A stretch of DNA of 64,000 bases, taken from NCBI RefSeq assembly GCF_003337485.1, contig NZ_QPJJ01000005.1, forward strand, positions 167,872-231,871, given 5' to 3'. A program made the translations under genes and the position numbers. The notes under the pieces are model-generated. The model was not told the DNA's origin, ran no database searches, and was given only the letters and a program-made list of their open reading frames with translations. The stretch is from Saliterribacillus persicus. GTDB lineage: Bacteria; Bacillota; Bacilli; Bacillales; Amphibacillaceae. Each line of letters starts with the position of its first letter. Position 1 is the first letter of the stretch. This document shows, one piece after another, positions 1 to 9,984 of this stretch.

Positions 1-1602
1 TTGGATAGTATGTAGACGATGAGCAACCATAATAATCGTTGTATTCTTTTCAAATTCTTTGATTGAATTTTGAAGAATCTTCTCAGTTTTTACATCTAAC
101 CCAGTAGTGGGCTCATCCAAAAACACAATTGCAGGTTGCTTTAAAAAGGCCCGAGCAATTGCAACTCGCTGCATCTCACCACCCGATAATCCTCTTCCTC
201 CTTCTCCTACTTTTGTTTCTAAACCATTAGGAAAAGAATCTATTAATTCTTTTAGACCAACTTGCTCTATGACCTGTATTAAATCTTGCTCTGTTACAGT
301 TTCATTCCCAAATGTTAAATTCTCTCTTAAAGTTTCATTTAAAATAGTAGGATTTTGTGTGATATAAGCTATCTTTTCAAACCATTGGGATTCTTTGTAT
401 GCAGTTAGTTTTTTATCGTTTACTAACACAGATCCACTAGTAGGTGTTATTAACCCTGCTAAGAGATTAAGTAATGTCGTTTTGCCTGCGCCACTTTTTC
501 CAATAATCGCAACTTTGCGATAGTTTTTAAAATCAAAATTAAGATCCTTTAAAGAAAAATTACTAGTTTGAAATGAATAGTGTAAATCAAAAGAAGCTAA
601 CCTTACCTGGTGATCGGGCAAGTCATACATATTTTCCCATTTGTCTTCCGTCTCTTCTGAATTATTTAATGCATCCTCAATTTTAGCTATCGCACCTTGA
701 CTAGATTTACCTTGGTGAAAAGCAGAACCTAGTTCTCTTAAGGAAGCAAAAAATTCTGGTACCAAAACAAGAATAAAAAAAGCACTGAAAAAACTAACTG
801 ATTGATAAAAAATTAGTTGAATTGCAAGTTCTAACGCGACAATTCCGATACCTAGCATGGCAATAACTTCTAGCATAAAAGAATTCATAAATGCTATTTT
901 TAAAATACTCATCGTTGCTTGTTTAAAGCTTTCACTACTATTGTGTAAAGATATTTTTGTTTTATTCGATTGATTATAGATCTTTAGTGAAGTAATCCCT
1001 TGTAACACATCAAGAAATTTAGAGGAATACTTCGCTAATTCATCCAGTTGCTCCTCAGACTTTTTTTTGGTTTGAAGACCAATGAGGATCATAAATAATG
1101 GAATAAAAGGTGCCGTTAATAACAAGATTAAAGCGGATTGAAAGTGAATTATTAATATGACCATCCATAATACGAGCGGAATGGTGGTTGATTTTCTGGT
1201 TTGAGGAAGATACATACTAAAATAATCATTAATCTCATCAACTGCATGTAAAAAAGTATTAGTTTTTTCGCCAATTTGAGTTTTTCCTTGTATATGAATT
1301 GGTGTCTGTTTATATTTTTTAATTAAAGCACTTCTGGCTGCAATTTTATTTTTTTTCGCTGTTTTATTTCCAACTCGAAATAGAAGATGATCGATGATAA
1401 CACGAATAATAAATGCAAGAATTAACAAAATTAATTCTAAAACTATATCTCCAAAAGCTGCTTGAACGATGAAAATCTGATCGATAATTCTCACCATTAA
1501 ATATGCTTGTACGATAATAGAAAGAGCTAATAAAAGAGAGAAAAAAAGCATCAATTGTTTGCTTTTTCTCTCTTTCCATTGCCAGTCTTTTACTTCATCC
1601 AT
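1..1602 (-). CDS. cydD: CydD-type ABC exporter (thiol export for cytochrome bd assembly), 3' end cut by window edge
   Basis: Fused membrane/ATPase half-transporter. In E. coli the CydDC heterodimer exports glutathione or cysteine and is needed to assemble cytochrome bd; that role is taken from the family. I translated 534 codons from an ATG at 1602 with no stop to base 1. The N-terminal half has several hydrophobic segments and the CydD-like phrase VPEFFASLRELG near residue 280. The nucleotide-binding domain shows Walker A GKSGAGKTT (about residue 364), signature LSGGE (about 469), Walker B IVFLDEPTT (about 490) and the switch His in MVAHRLHT. It lies 25 bp after cydB on the same strand, as in Bacillus cydABCD. 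The last part of the gene, and probably cydC, lie outside the window. Confidence 0.9.
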   Translation of the reverse strand, partial: MDEVKDWQWKERKSKQLMLFFSLLLALSIIVQAYLMVRIIDQIFIVQAAFGDIVLELILLILAFIIRVIIDHLLFRVGNKTAKKNKIAARSALIKKYKQTPIHIQGKTQIGEKTNTFLHAVDEINDYFSMYLPQTRKSTTIPLVLWMVILIIHFQSALILLLTAPFIPLFMILIGLQTKKKSEEQLDELAKYSSKFLDVLQGITSLKIYNQSNKTKISLHNSSESFKQATMSILKIAFMNSFMLEVIAMLGIGIVALELAIQLIFYQSVSFFSAFFILVLVPEFFASLRELGSAFHQGKSSQGAIAKIEDALNNSEETEDKWENMYDLPDHQVRLASFDLHYSFQTSNFSLKDLNFDFKNYRKVAIIGKSGAGKTTLLNLLAGLITPTSGSVLVNDKKLTAYKESQWFEKIAYITQNPTILNETLRENLTFGNETVTEQDLIQVIEQVGLKELIDSFPNGLETKVGEGGRGLSGGEMQRVAIARAFLKQPAIVFLDEPTTGLDVKTEKILQNSIKEFEKNTTIIMVAHRLHTIQ

Positions 1603-1627
1603 TTAAAAAACCCTCTCAAATTGAGCA

Positions 1628-2644
1628 TCATTTCTTACCTTTTACGTAATCCGCATCAAATAAAAATAAGCGAAGTAATAGCACTAATGAAGGTATCAAT
1701 AAGAATAATCCACCAATGAAAGCAATAATAAGTGCTATCCCCATTGTTTCATTAGTAGAACTATTGTATATCGTTACATAAGGATCAAGTATATATGGAT
1801 AATGTCCTATTCCATATGCAAAAAAAGCAAACAAAAATTGAAACATTACACTAATAAAAGCATAACCGTAATACTTTTCTCGATATAAGAACCACATTGT
1901 TAACATAAAGAAAAATACTGATAATCCTAACATCCACCATAAATCCATCATATTCTGAAAATGACGCGTATTATGTTGAGATAAAAATATAAAGGTTGTT
2001 AAGCCTGCAATAATAGTAGGTGTGCTCCAAAATAAAGCGTAGCTTCTTACTAACTTTAATGCTCCTTCATCATTGGCTCGTGATGCATAAAAAGTTAAGA
2101 ACACGGCACTTATAAAAAGCACCGAAACAATTGCTAAAAATACAATGCTCCAAGACAAAGGACTCTGAAATAGAGTTAAATAAGCTAGCTCTACACTTCC
2201 ATTTGCTGTTTCGTTAATGAATCCACCCTCTGATACTGTTAAAGCAATGGATAACGATGCTGGAATAAGTAAACCTGTCGATCCATATAAAAATAAATAG
2301 ATTAAATTTTCCTTTGACCCATAGTTCTCAAATGCATAAAAGGAACCTCGAATAGCAAGTAAAATAATTGCTATACTTGCGGGTACCAATAATACAGAGC
2401 CGTAGTAAAATGCAGAGTCTGGGAAGAATCCTACGACACCAACAAAAAAGAAAACAAAAAATACATTCGTAACTTCCCATACCGGTGAAAGGTACCGAGA
2501 AATTAATTTATTTATCAGATGATCTTTTTTACTTAACTTCGCATAAAAAGCGAAAAAACCTGCACCAAAATCAACAGATGCTACAATTAAATATCCATAA
2601 AGAAAAAACCAAAGGACAGAAATACCTATTAATTCATAACTCAT
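1628..2644 (-). CDS. cydB: Cytochrome bd quinol oxidase subunit II
   Basis: Integral membrane subunit of the bd-type terminal oxidase, which oxidises quinol and reduces oxygen to water with high affinity. The 338-residue length is normal for CydB. The protein is almost entirely hydrophobic segments and starts with the family-typical stretch FLYGYLIVASVDFGAGFFA. Its ATG overlaps the cydA stop by one base (TAATG), so the two subunits are translationally coupled. Little doubt about the family; which quinol is used cannot be read from sequence. Confidence 0.95.
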   Translation of the reverse strand: MSYELIGISVLWFFLYGYLIVASVDFGAGFFAFYAKLSKKDHLINKLISRYLSPVWEVTNVFFVFFFVGVVGFFPDSAFYYGSVLLVPASIAIILLAIRGSFYAFENYGSKENLIYLFLYGSTGLLIPASLSIALTVSEGGFINETANGSVELAYLTLFQSPLSWSIVFLAIVSVLFISAVFLTFYASRANDEGALKLVRSYALFWSTPTIIAGLTTFIFLSQHNTRHFQNMMDLWWMLGLSVFFFMLTMWFLYREKYYGYAFISVMFQFLFAFFAYGIGHYPYILDPYVTIYNSSTNETMGIALIIAFIGGLFLLIPSLVLLLRLFLFDADYVKGKK

Positions 2645-3993
2645 TATTCCCCATCCTCTCTTTTAAGTGGAAACTTCTTCTCTAGTTCAACTTCTGCTGG
2701 ATTGTTTTTAAATAGCTTTCGTAATGTCACAATACATAAAACTCCTAAGACAATATACAATCCTAAGAATAAAAAGAACATTAAACTGATATATGGTGAA
2801 GTAGTAGCAGCTTCAGAGACTGTCATATACCCTCTTAATATCCATGGCTGTCTCCCTTCTTCTGCTAAAATCCACCCAAGCTCTATTGCAATAAAAGCAA
2901 GTGGTCCACTTGCAACAATTAAAGACAAGATAAATTTATTGTGCACGTCTAATCTTTTCATAAAATGAACAATGAAATAAAGGATCGATAGACTCATTAA
3001 GAAAAATCCAATCATAACCATGAAATCGAAAGTGTAATGGATCCACAGTGGTGGTAATTCGTCATCAGGAAAAGCTTCAAGTCCAATCACTTCAGCTTGG
3101 AAATCGTTAAATGCCAAAAAGCTTAAAAATTGGGGAACGCGAATTTCCCCCACTACTTCATTATCATCATTCAGCCAACCAAATAAAATTAAATCCGCAC
3201 CTTTTTCCGTTTCAAAGTGCCATTCTGCAGCAGCCAATTTTTCTGGCTGATGCTCAGCTAAGAATTTTGCAGAAACATCTCCAGCCACTGCACTTAATAT
3301 ACTAAATAGCAACACTAAAAACATCATCAATTTTAGTGCTTTCTTATGATAATCAGTTGCCTTTCTAAGTAAAATAGAAAACGCAGCAATCGCTGCAAGC
3401 ATAGCGGCTACCGTCAAATAAGCAGTACTTACCACGTGAAATACTTTTGATGCTGTTGCTGGATTAAGCATAGCAGCTATGGGGTCCACTGCTTTAAATT
3501 GTCCATTTGCTATTTCAAATCCTTGTGGGGTATTCATAAAACCATTTACCATGGTGATAAACATAGCGGATAAAGCACCGCCTACAACAACAGGGAGAGA
3601 AAGAATCCAGTGCATCCACTGATTTTTGAAACGATCCCACGTATATAAATAAATTCCTAAGAAAATTGCTTCAAAGAAAAAAGCAAATACTTCCATAAAA
3701 AGGGGAAGAGCAATAACATTTCCGGCTACTTGCATAAAATTCGGCCATACAAGTGAAAGCTGTAACCCAATTGCAGTTCCGGTTACCACACCTATGGCAA
3801 CTGTAATAACAAAACCTCGTGCCCACCTTCTTGCCATTAATAAATAGTTTCGATCTTTTTTCTTAATTCCAATAAATTCCGCAATTGTAATCATTAGCGG
3901 AACACCCACACCTATCGTAGCAAAAATTATATGAAATCCCAATGTAAGTGTTGTAATCAACCTACTCATCAGGACTGTATCCCACTCCATCAT
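2644..3993 (-). CDS. cydA: Cytochrome bd quinol oxidase subunit I (short Q-loop type)
   Basis: Haem-carrying catalytic subunit of the bd oxidase. With the start at 3993 it has 449 residues; an upstream ATG at 4008 overlaps the GGAGGG Shine-Dalgarno, so the tandem ATGATG after it is preferred. Visible hallmarks are the haem-ligand His21 in TLGFH, the quinol-loop KLAAAE pair (counterparts of E. coli Lys252 and Glu257) and the signature GWILAEEGRQPW. The loop after KLAAAE is short, as in the Bacillus CbdA/YthA and cyanide-insensitive oxidase branch, rather than the long E. coli loop. First gene of the cydABD operon, preceded by a Rex-like site and likely induced at low oxygen or high NADH. Confidence 0.94.
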   Translation of the reverse strand: MMEWDTVLMSRLITTLTLGFHIIFATIGVGVPLMITIAEFIGIKKKDRNYLLMARRWARGFVITVAIGVVTGTAIGLQLSLVWPNFMQVAGNVIALPLFMEVFAFFFEAIFLGIYLYTWDRFKNQWMHWILSLPVVVGGALSAMFITMVNGFMNTPQGFEIANGQFKAVDPIAAMLNPATASKVFHVVSTAYLTVAAMLAAIAAFSILLRKATDYHKKALKLMMFLVLLFSILSAVAGDVSAKFLAEHQPEKLAAAEWHFETEKGADLILFGWLNDDNEVVGEIRVPQFLSFLAFNDFQAEVIGLEAFPDDELPPLWIHYTFDFMVMIGFFLMSLSILYFIVHFMKRLDVHNKFILSLIVASGPLAFIAIELGWILAEEGRQPWILRGYMTVSEAATTSPYISLMFFLFLGLYIVLGVLCIVTLRKLFKNNPAEVELEKKFPLKREDGE

Positions 3994-4052
3994 TATGCAG
4001 CCCTCCATTCTTCTATCATTAACTTAACCTAAAAAGCTTTACCCTATTAAAT

Positions 4053-4072
4053 TATGTGATAAAACACACATA
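4053..4072. promoter_or_regulatory. Rex-like operator upstream of cydA
   Basis: TATGTG-N8-CACATA is a perfect inverted repeat about 60 bp upstream of the cydA start. The core TGTG-N8-CACA has the geometry of Rex (NADH-sensing repressor) sites, and Rex represses cydABCD in B. subtilis. The match is to core half-sites only; the flanking TT/AA bases of the consensus differ. Confidence 0.5.
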
Positions 4073-4112
4073 CCTATTCCATTATAACTAATCATTCGTA
4101 TTACGATAAGGA

Positions 4113-4146
4113 AAAAGCTCAAGTAGTTTTAGCTACTTAAGCTTTT
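4113..4146 (-). terminator. Intrinsic terminator of the PAS-GAF-GEDEF-EAL gene
   Basis: A stem of about 14 bp (AAAAGCTTAAGTAG pairing with CTACTTGAGCTTTT, one mismatch) lies directly after the stop at 4148 on the minus strand and is followed by a T-run. It separates this gene from the cyd operon. Confidence 0.8.
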
Positions 4147-4147
4147 A

Positions 4148-6943
4148 TTAGGAAATTAATTCTAATTTTTCGTCATAAATATGTGTTATATTTATAGCTA
4201 ATTCACTTTTAGGAACAGGTCTGCTAAACCAAAAGCCTTGAAAAGCAGTACAACCTAACTCTTTTAAAATATGAATTTGTTGAACTGTTTCTACGCCTTC
4301 TGCTATTACTGTCATTTCCAATGATTTACTCATTTCCATAATTGCTTGTACAATAGCCATATCATTTTTATCTTCCTGGATATTTTTAACAAACGCACGA
4401 TCTATTTTTAAGCTATCAATAGGAAACTTTTTTAAATAGGATAATGAAGAATATCCTATGCCAAAATCGTCAATGGAAATTCGAATACCTAATGCTTTTA
4501 TTTCTGTTAAAACCTTTAAAGCAAGATCTAAATCTTCCATTAAGATACTTTCTGTTATTTCAAAAGTAATATTATCTGCTAAGCATCCTGTTTTGTTAAG
4601 TAAATACATTACATTTTCGACAAAATCACTTTCCTCAATTTGTCGATAAGAAATATTAATTGCAACATGTAAATTAATTCCTTCAGCTTCCCATCCAACA
4701 ATATCTTTAAAAACTTCCTCCATCATCCAATTACTAATGGTGCTTATCCATCCTGATTCTTCTGCTATCGGAATAAATTCTCCTGGTGAGATAAAGCCTA
4801 ATTCTTGATTGTTCCAGCGAATTAAAGCCTCTAATCCTTCAACTTCTTTTGTATTTAAATTAACTTGTGGTTGATAATAGACGGTAAATTCATCTTTATC
4901 TACAGCTTGATATAACTGACTTTGAATTGCTATTGATGACTTTTCTCCTTCTGTTAAGCTATCTAAATAGAAAGCATATCGGTGCTTTCCTTTATCTCTT
5001 GCTGCTTGCATCGCAGTTTCTGCTTGCACTAATACCATATCTGCGGTTTGAGCTTCCGACAAAACAATTCCTATTGAAACAGTCGCTACAATTTCAAAGG
5101 TTTCAAATTCCCATGGCTGTTTTAAGTAATTCAAGAAACGCTCAATATTTAGTTTTATCTCTTCGCGAGACATATTGTTTTTAACAATAACAGAAAATTC
5201 ATCTTCTCCGGTGCGAGATATAAAGACATCATCGAAATAATCTAGTGTTATTTTATCAAATTGTAACAAAATACGATCACTAGCTTCCTGTCCATATATT
5301 CGCTTTATTTCTTTCATCTGATCAAAATCCAATATAAAAAATGAGAAAGGCTGTTTGTTTTTAAGTAGCTCCTCTAATTCTTGCTTTAATCGATAACGAT
5401 TCGGTAGCTGTGTTAGACTATCATAATACAAAACTCTATCTAGGGCATCTTCATAATTCTTTCGAGCGGTAATGTCTCTTCCTGCTAATAAACTATAGGA
5501 TTTATCCTGATCTAGGAATTGACTACCTTGAACTTCATACCAGTGCCAATTCTTGTTCTCATCCATTGCTTTTACTTCTATCATTTCAACTTCTTTGTCT
5601 TTCTGTAAATTTTTAACAAAATGATAAATGCATTTTAGAGAATCAGGGTCCATTAATGATGCAATTTCTTTCATAGAAGGTTTCCCACTAAAAAGATCGC
5701 CATAGGAAGGTGAAATATAATCTACTTCTAAGTTTTCATCCAAAAGGCAAACGATGTCAGTTGTATTTTCTGCTATCACTCTATATAATCGTTCACTTTC
5801 CATAAGCTGCTCTTGATAACCAACATTTTGAAGTGCCATTCCAATAATGTAAGAGTAAGTCTGAAAAGCCTGAAGTTCGGTTTTAGTTGGGTAATGAGGG
5901 GATTTTGCAAACATAGTAAAGGTTCCAAGAATATCACCATTAAGTGTTAATAATGGGGTCGTCCATGAAGCCTGAAAGTCATATAAAGATCTATCAATAA
6001 ACTGATTTTCAAAATAATCGCTTTTACTAAAATTATCTAGGATGACTGTTTTTTTCCGGTATGCAGCAGTGCCGATTATTCCTTCTTGATCTTTAATTGG
6101 AATTTGGACTATTGTATCGATAAACGCTGCTGGTAACGAAGCAGATGCAAAATGATTCAAAAATTCTTTTTCTTCATCTACTCGTGTAATCATACATTGA
6201 TAATCCATATGCTCTTCGATTATTTTGCAAATTTCTGAAAAGGCTTGAGTAGGTTTATTTGTAGCTAATAATGTTTGAACAATATTAAACTGATTTTCTA
6301 ATAAAATTTGCTGTGTCTTCTTTTCGGTGATATCGTTTTGAATGCCTATATAATATTGCAGATTCTTACTTTCATCATAAATCGGAGTAATTTTTAGTTC
6401 ATTCCAAAAAAGATCACCATTTTTATGGTAATTTTCTATTTCTACTTGAATAGGTTTATCTTCAGCAATTGCTTTTCTAATTTTTTCTTTTGTTATTTCA
6501 CTAGACTTCTTTCCTTGTAAAAATCGCGCATTTAATCCAATAACTTCATCCTTGGTAAAACCAGTTAACCGCTCAAATCCTTCGTTAACATAAATAATTG
6601 GATTGTCTGGTTGTTTAGAATCTGTAATTACCATCCCTGAAGAAGCTTGTTCGAAGAGGTTGCGAAATCGCTCGTTCTCTAGAGTAGATTGTTCTAATGC
6701 TTTTTCGTATTCTAATCGATGCAACAATTCTCTTTCATGTCGATTTACTAACTTTTTCACCATGTAATACAGTAAAATTGCCGTAGCTAATACATAAAAT
6801 AATCCTTTGAAAGTTTGTATTCGATCATCAAATTCTCTAATCCATGAAACTTGAGTCGCTAAATAATCTGAACCATATATCCAAATAAAACCCATCATTA
6901 AATAGATACCGCTTATTCTAAATGCAGATTTCAATTGCTCCAC
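4148..6943 (-). CDS. Membrane PAS-GAF-PAS-(degenerate)GGDEF-EAL protein, probable c-di-GMP phosphodiesterase
   Basis: 931-residue signalling protein. Two N-terminal hydrophobic segments (about residues 10-27 and 45-63) anchor it. Then come a PAS/PAC domain (about 90-210, with YYIGIQNDITEKK), a GAF-like domain (about 220-380), a second PAS (about 385-495), GGDEF (about 500-665) and EAL (about 680-920). The GGDEF active-site loop reads RTGEDEF, so the second Gly is Glu and cyclase activity is doubtful. The EAL domain keeps EALIRW, NIS, EITES, DDFGIGYSSL, LKIDRAF, AEGVET and QGFWFSRP, so it should hydrolyse c-di-GMP. The start is a GTG right behind AAGGGG. It is followed by its own terminator. 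Confidence 0.9.
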   Translation of the reverse strand: MEQLKSAFRISGIYLMMGFIWIYGSDYLATQVSWIREFDDRIQTFKGLFYVLATAILLYYMVKKLVNRHERELLHRLEYEKALEQSTLENERFRNLFEQASSGMVITDSKQPDNPIIYVNEGFERLTGFTKDEVIGLNARFLQGKKSSEITKEKIRKAIAEDKPIQVEIENYHKNGDLFWNELKITPIYDESKNLQYYIGIQNDITEKKTQQILLENQFNIVQTLLATNKPTQAFSEICKIIEEHMDYQCMITRVDEEKEFLNHFASASLPAAFIDTIVQIPIKDQEGIIGTAAYRKKTVILDNFSKSDYFENQFIDRSLYDFQASWTTPLLTLNGDILGTFTMFAKSPHYPTKTELQAFQTYSYIIGMALQNVGYQEQLMESERLYRVIAENTTDIVCLLDENLEVDYISPSYGDLFSGKPSMKEIASLMDPDSLKCIYHFVKNLQKDKEVEMIEVKAMDENKNWHWYEVQGSQFLDQDKSYSLLAGRDITARKNYEDALDRVLYYDSLTQLPNRYRLKQELEELLKNKQPFSFFILDFDQMKEIKRIYGQEASDRILLQFDKITLDYFDDVFISRTGEDEFSVIVKNNMSREEIKLNIERFLNYLKQPWEFETFEIVATVSIGIVLSEAQTADMVLVQAETAMQAARDKGKHRYAFYLDSLTEGEKSSIAIQSQLYQAVDKDEFTVYYQPQVNLNTKEVEGLEALIRWNNQELGFISPGEFIPIAEESGWISTISNWMMEEVFKDIVGWEAEGINLHVAINISYRQIEESDFVENVMYLLNKTGCLADNITFEITESILMEDLDLALKVLTEIKALGIRISIDDFGIGYSSLSYLKKFPIDSLKIDRAFVKNIQEDKNDMAIVQAIMEMSKSLEMTVIAEGVETVQQIHILKELGCTAFQGFWFSRPVPKSELAINITHIYDEKLELIS

Positions 6944-6985
6944 CCCTTAGATAACGCACAATAAAATGAGTTTCCCTATCATAAT

Positions 6986-7906
6986 TCATTCGGTTAATAT
7001 AGTTACTTGACTCGTACCTTGCCTTTTTGAACTATACATGGCATTATCAACCTGTCGTAGCAATTCGTTATAATCTTTCACGGAGCTGGTTACCTCACTT
7101 GGCAACACACCAATAGATGACTTGATTTGAAGAGTTCTGTCTCCAATAATTAAATTAAAATTACGAAGTTTCTCTGTTAAACGATCTACTATCTGTCTAA
7201 TATTCTTTAATCCATTCCCATTAACACAAATAATGAATTCATCACCACCATACCGCGCGACTAAATCTCCTAAATTCACAGAGTCTCTCATGTTTTCTGC
7301 TATTTGTATGAGAACTTGATCTCCTACTTGGTGGCCATAGCGATCATTTATTTTCTTAAATTGGTCAACATCCACCATTATTAATGAAAATTCCGATTCC
7401 TTTTCACTATTTTGAGAGATATACTCTTGTAATTTTAATTCCAGATATCTTCTATTAAATATATTGGTCAGGGGATCCTTAATCGCATACTCCATTAATT
7501 TATTTTCAAGTCTTTTTCGGTCTGTAATATTTATATGAGAAATGACAATAGCTGTGCACTCGCATGCTTCATTTCTTATAGCTCTAGCATACTGCATGAA
7601 CCATCTATTATCATTAAGTGAATGACAGGGGTATTCAAATTCGTAATGTTCTACTTCGTTATTGACTAGGCGCTGGATCCCATCATAAGCTTGTTTCGCA
7701 TCCTCATCTCCAATATCAACCGCCATTTTACAAGCATCTAAATAATTCGTACCAGTCCACTTGTAGCTTCTGGGCATACCATTTTCCACAGCAAAATTTT
7801 CCCAAGATAAATTAACTAGAATTATTTCACCGTCTGGTTTAATGACAACAACACTTTCTGCTAGGGTGTTTAATACGTCTATCGTACTTATTGATGAATC
7901 ATTCAC
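6986..7906 (-). CDS. PAS-GGDEF diguanylate cyclase
   Basis: 306 residues, no membrane segment. An N-terminal PAS domain (about 5-130, ending AIVISHINITDRKRLE) is followed by a GGDEF domain (about 135-300). The active loop ARYGGDEF is intact, as are NRRYLE and the metal-site DVDQFKKIND. The product-inhibition I-site, RxxD five residues before GGDEF, reads NLGD, so allosteric inhibition by c-di-GMP is not expected. Start is GTG. It lies 42 bp upstream of the EAL gene on the same strand, pairing a maker with a breaker of the same messenger. Confidence 0.9.
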   Translation of the reverse strand: MNDSSISTIDVLNTLAESVVVIKPDGEIILVNLSWENFAVENGMPRSYKWTGTNYLDACKMAVDIGDEDAKQAYDGIQRLVNNEVEHYEFEYPCHSLNDNRWFMQYARAIRNEACECTAIVISHINITDRKRLENKLMEYAIKDPLTNIFNRRYLELKLQEYISQNSEKESEFSLIMVDVDQFKKINDRYGHQVGDQVLIQIAENMRDSVNLGDLVARYGGDEFIICVNGNGLKNIRQIVDRLTEKLRNFNLIIGDRTLQIKSSIGVLPSEVTSSVKDYNELLRQVDNAMYSSKRQGTSQVTILTE

Positions 7907-8025
7907 TAGTATTCACCCCTTAAGTTATTCCAAATATTTAATTAGTAATTCTTTGTTCCTATTATCATAATACTTAAAAGTATATCTAGTTTCATTTACC
8001 CAATCATGCGTTATATGAAACATAT

Positions 8026-9744
8026 TTATTTTGAGACTTCTTCTTCTAATAGGTTTACATGATAAAAACAAAAACCATCTTTTCCATGCTTCTTTGTTTC
8101 ATATAGGGCTAAATCCGCTTCTTTCATCAATTTAAAAGCACTTCTAGTTGCTTCTCTTTCTTTAAGAAATGTGATACCAATACTTGTTGTAACGGAATAA
8201 TTGGAATCATTCACTAAGTTATTTTCCTGCATTTTTTTCTTAATAGCTTGTGCAATTTTTCCCACATCTTGTTTTGTACTGCAATTTGTTAACATAAGGG
8301 TAAATTCATCTCCCCCTAGTCGTGCTACCATATCTTTTTCACCGATTACTTCTTTGATAATTTGACCGAAGCCAATAATCACTTCATCACCAATGTCATG
8401 CCCAAAAGTATCATTAATAGACTTAAAGTTATCAATGTCCAACATCATTACCGCTAACAAATAATTATTTTTATTATGATTCTTTAAAGATTCATTCAAT
8501 TTTTGCTTAAATAAACGTCTATTTGGTAACCCTGTCATAAAATCATGCAGCGCATAAAATTCTAATTTCTCTTCGTATTCTTTTTGCATGCTTATATCTC
8601 TTGCTAAAACTACCATGTGCTTTAAGTTTTTATTTTCATCAAAAACAGGTGTCCCATTTGCTTCCAACCAAATATAGTCTCTCTCCTTGGTATAATGGCG
8701 ACATTGCATTGAAAAGTTATCACTATTTTGCATGGATTCGATAACAATTTCACTCATGTGACCTCGATCCTCTGGATGTATATGGTGTAAAAATAATTTG
8801 CCAACGTACTCTTTATAATCAAATCCAATAATCTTTTTATATGAAGGAGAAGCGTAAATAATTTTTCCTTGATTATCTAATAATGTAATAAGATCAAATG
8901 CATTTTCAGCAATAATACGAAAGCGTTCTTCACTTTCTTCTAATTTTTTTTGGGACTGCACCACACTTGTAATATCTCTAAAAATTCCATATATCCCACG
9001 CACTTCAGAGTCTACTATGAGCGGGGTAACTTTTAAACTTACATCTTTTAAACTATTATCTTTTCGAATAATAGTGAAGCTTGTATCATCCGTTGTGCCT
9101 GAAAAAGCATGCATAAATAAATTTTGCACAATCTCTACAGTTGATTCGTCAACTAACTGATGAATGGTTAATCCGATTAATTCGACTGGCTTGTATCCAG
9201 TCAAATGCTCGGTAGCTGGGTTTCCATTTAATATATGGCCATCTAAGTCAAATGAAATAATAGCATCAGAATTGTGTCTAAATAATGACTGATATTTTTT
9301 CTTACTTCTATTTAATTCCTGCCATACTTCTTTCATCTGCCATTCCGTTTGCTTTTCCTTGGTGACATCATTAATTGCAGCCACAATATATTGTCCATTT
9401 GATTCTTCAATATATACAGGTGTCAGCACAACTTCTGCATACTTTTTCTCACCCTTTATAGAATAATACTCATCTTCATAACTTATAGGTACTTGTTTTT
9501 CTAATGTTTCTATGTAGTAAGGTTTAATTCTATCTACTTCTTCTTTTGTCAACACTTCTTCTAAGGTTTTGCCAATATCAGATAATGGGAAACCTCTTTC
9601 ATTAATTACTGCTTGATTCATAAAATGAAAAATGAATTGCTCTTTTTGAACATGCATTACAAAAATTTGGTCTTGAATGCCATTCATAAAGACATGAAAA
9701 AAAGAACGGTCTGATGAAAAAGTCATGTCAATACCTACCTTCAC
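8026..9744 (-). CDS. Triple-PAS diguanylate cyclase
   Basis: 572 residues with three PAS modules in a row (roughly 15-135, 145-270 and 275-395) and a C-terminal GGDEF domain (about 400-560). PAC ends can be seen (IVAAINDVTKEKQ, IYGIFRDITSVVQ, MVVLARDISMQKE). The active site ARLGGDEF and DIDNFKSINDTFG are intact; the I-site position reads GEKD instead of RxxD. No membrane segments, so a cytosolic sensor whose PAS ligands (haem, flavin or small molecules) are unknown. Third of three adjacent c-di-GMP genes on the same strand, with about 120 bp before the next one. Confidence 0.9.
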   Translation of the reverse strand: MKVGIDMTFSSDRSFFHVFMNGIQDQIFVMHVQKEQFIFHFMNQAVINERGFPLSDIGKTLEEVLTKEEVDRIKPYYIETLEKQVPISYEDEYYSIKGEKKYAEVVLTPVYIEESNGQYIVAAINDVTKEKQTEWQMKEVWQELNRSKKKYQSLFRHNSDAIISFDLDGHILNGNPATEHLTGYKPVELIGLTIHQLVDESTVEIVQNLFMHAFSGTTDDTSFTIIRKDNSLKDVSLKVTPLIVDSEVRGIYGIFRDITSVVQSQKKLEESEERFRIIAENAFDLITLLDNQGKIIYASPSYKKIIGFDYKEYVGKLFLHHIHPEDRGHMSEIVIESMQNSDNFSMQCRHYTKERDYIWLEANGTPVFDENKNLKHMVVLARDISMQKEYEEKLEFYALHDFMTGLPNRRLFKQKLNESLKNHNKNNYLLAVMMLDIDNFKSINDTFGHDIGDEVIIGFGQIIKEVIGEKDMVARLGGDEFTLMLTNCSTKQDVGKIAQAIKKKMQENNLVNDSNYSVTTSIGITFLKEREATRSAFKLMKEADLALYETKKHGKDGFCFYHVNLLEEEVSK

Positions 9745-9941
9745 TTATAAGTCATATTTTTGTCGAATGAAGCCGATTTTTTTCGCTTATAGGTATACTA
9801 TATCAGATTATACAGGTGTAGGGGGGACATTAATTTTAAAAACATTGACATTTCTTCAATAATCTTTTCCATGCTCAAATATATTCAAAATCAAAGACGT
9901 ACCCATCTTTTATCAAACATTTCTATTTTTCAGGTTACAAA

Positions 9942-9977
9942 AACACAGAAGCTCTCATGTGAAAGAGCTTCTGTGTT
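9942..9977 (-). terminator. Terminator of the upstream chemoreceptor gene
   Basis: A perfect 14-bp stem AACACAGAAGCTCT / AGAGCTTCTGTGTT with an 8-nt loop is followed on the minus strand by TTTTTG. It begins 8 bp after the stop of the chemoreceptor gene. Confidence 0.88.
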
Positions 9978-9984
9978 CCGTTAG

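Noticed and set aside
1364..1579. 71-codon minus-strand frame at the start of cydD
   Set aside because: It is an out-of-frame shadow; reading from the ATG at 1602 gives the real CydD N-terminus.
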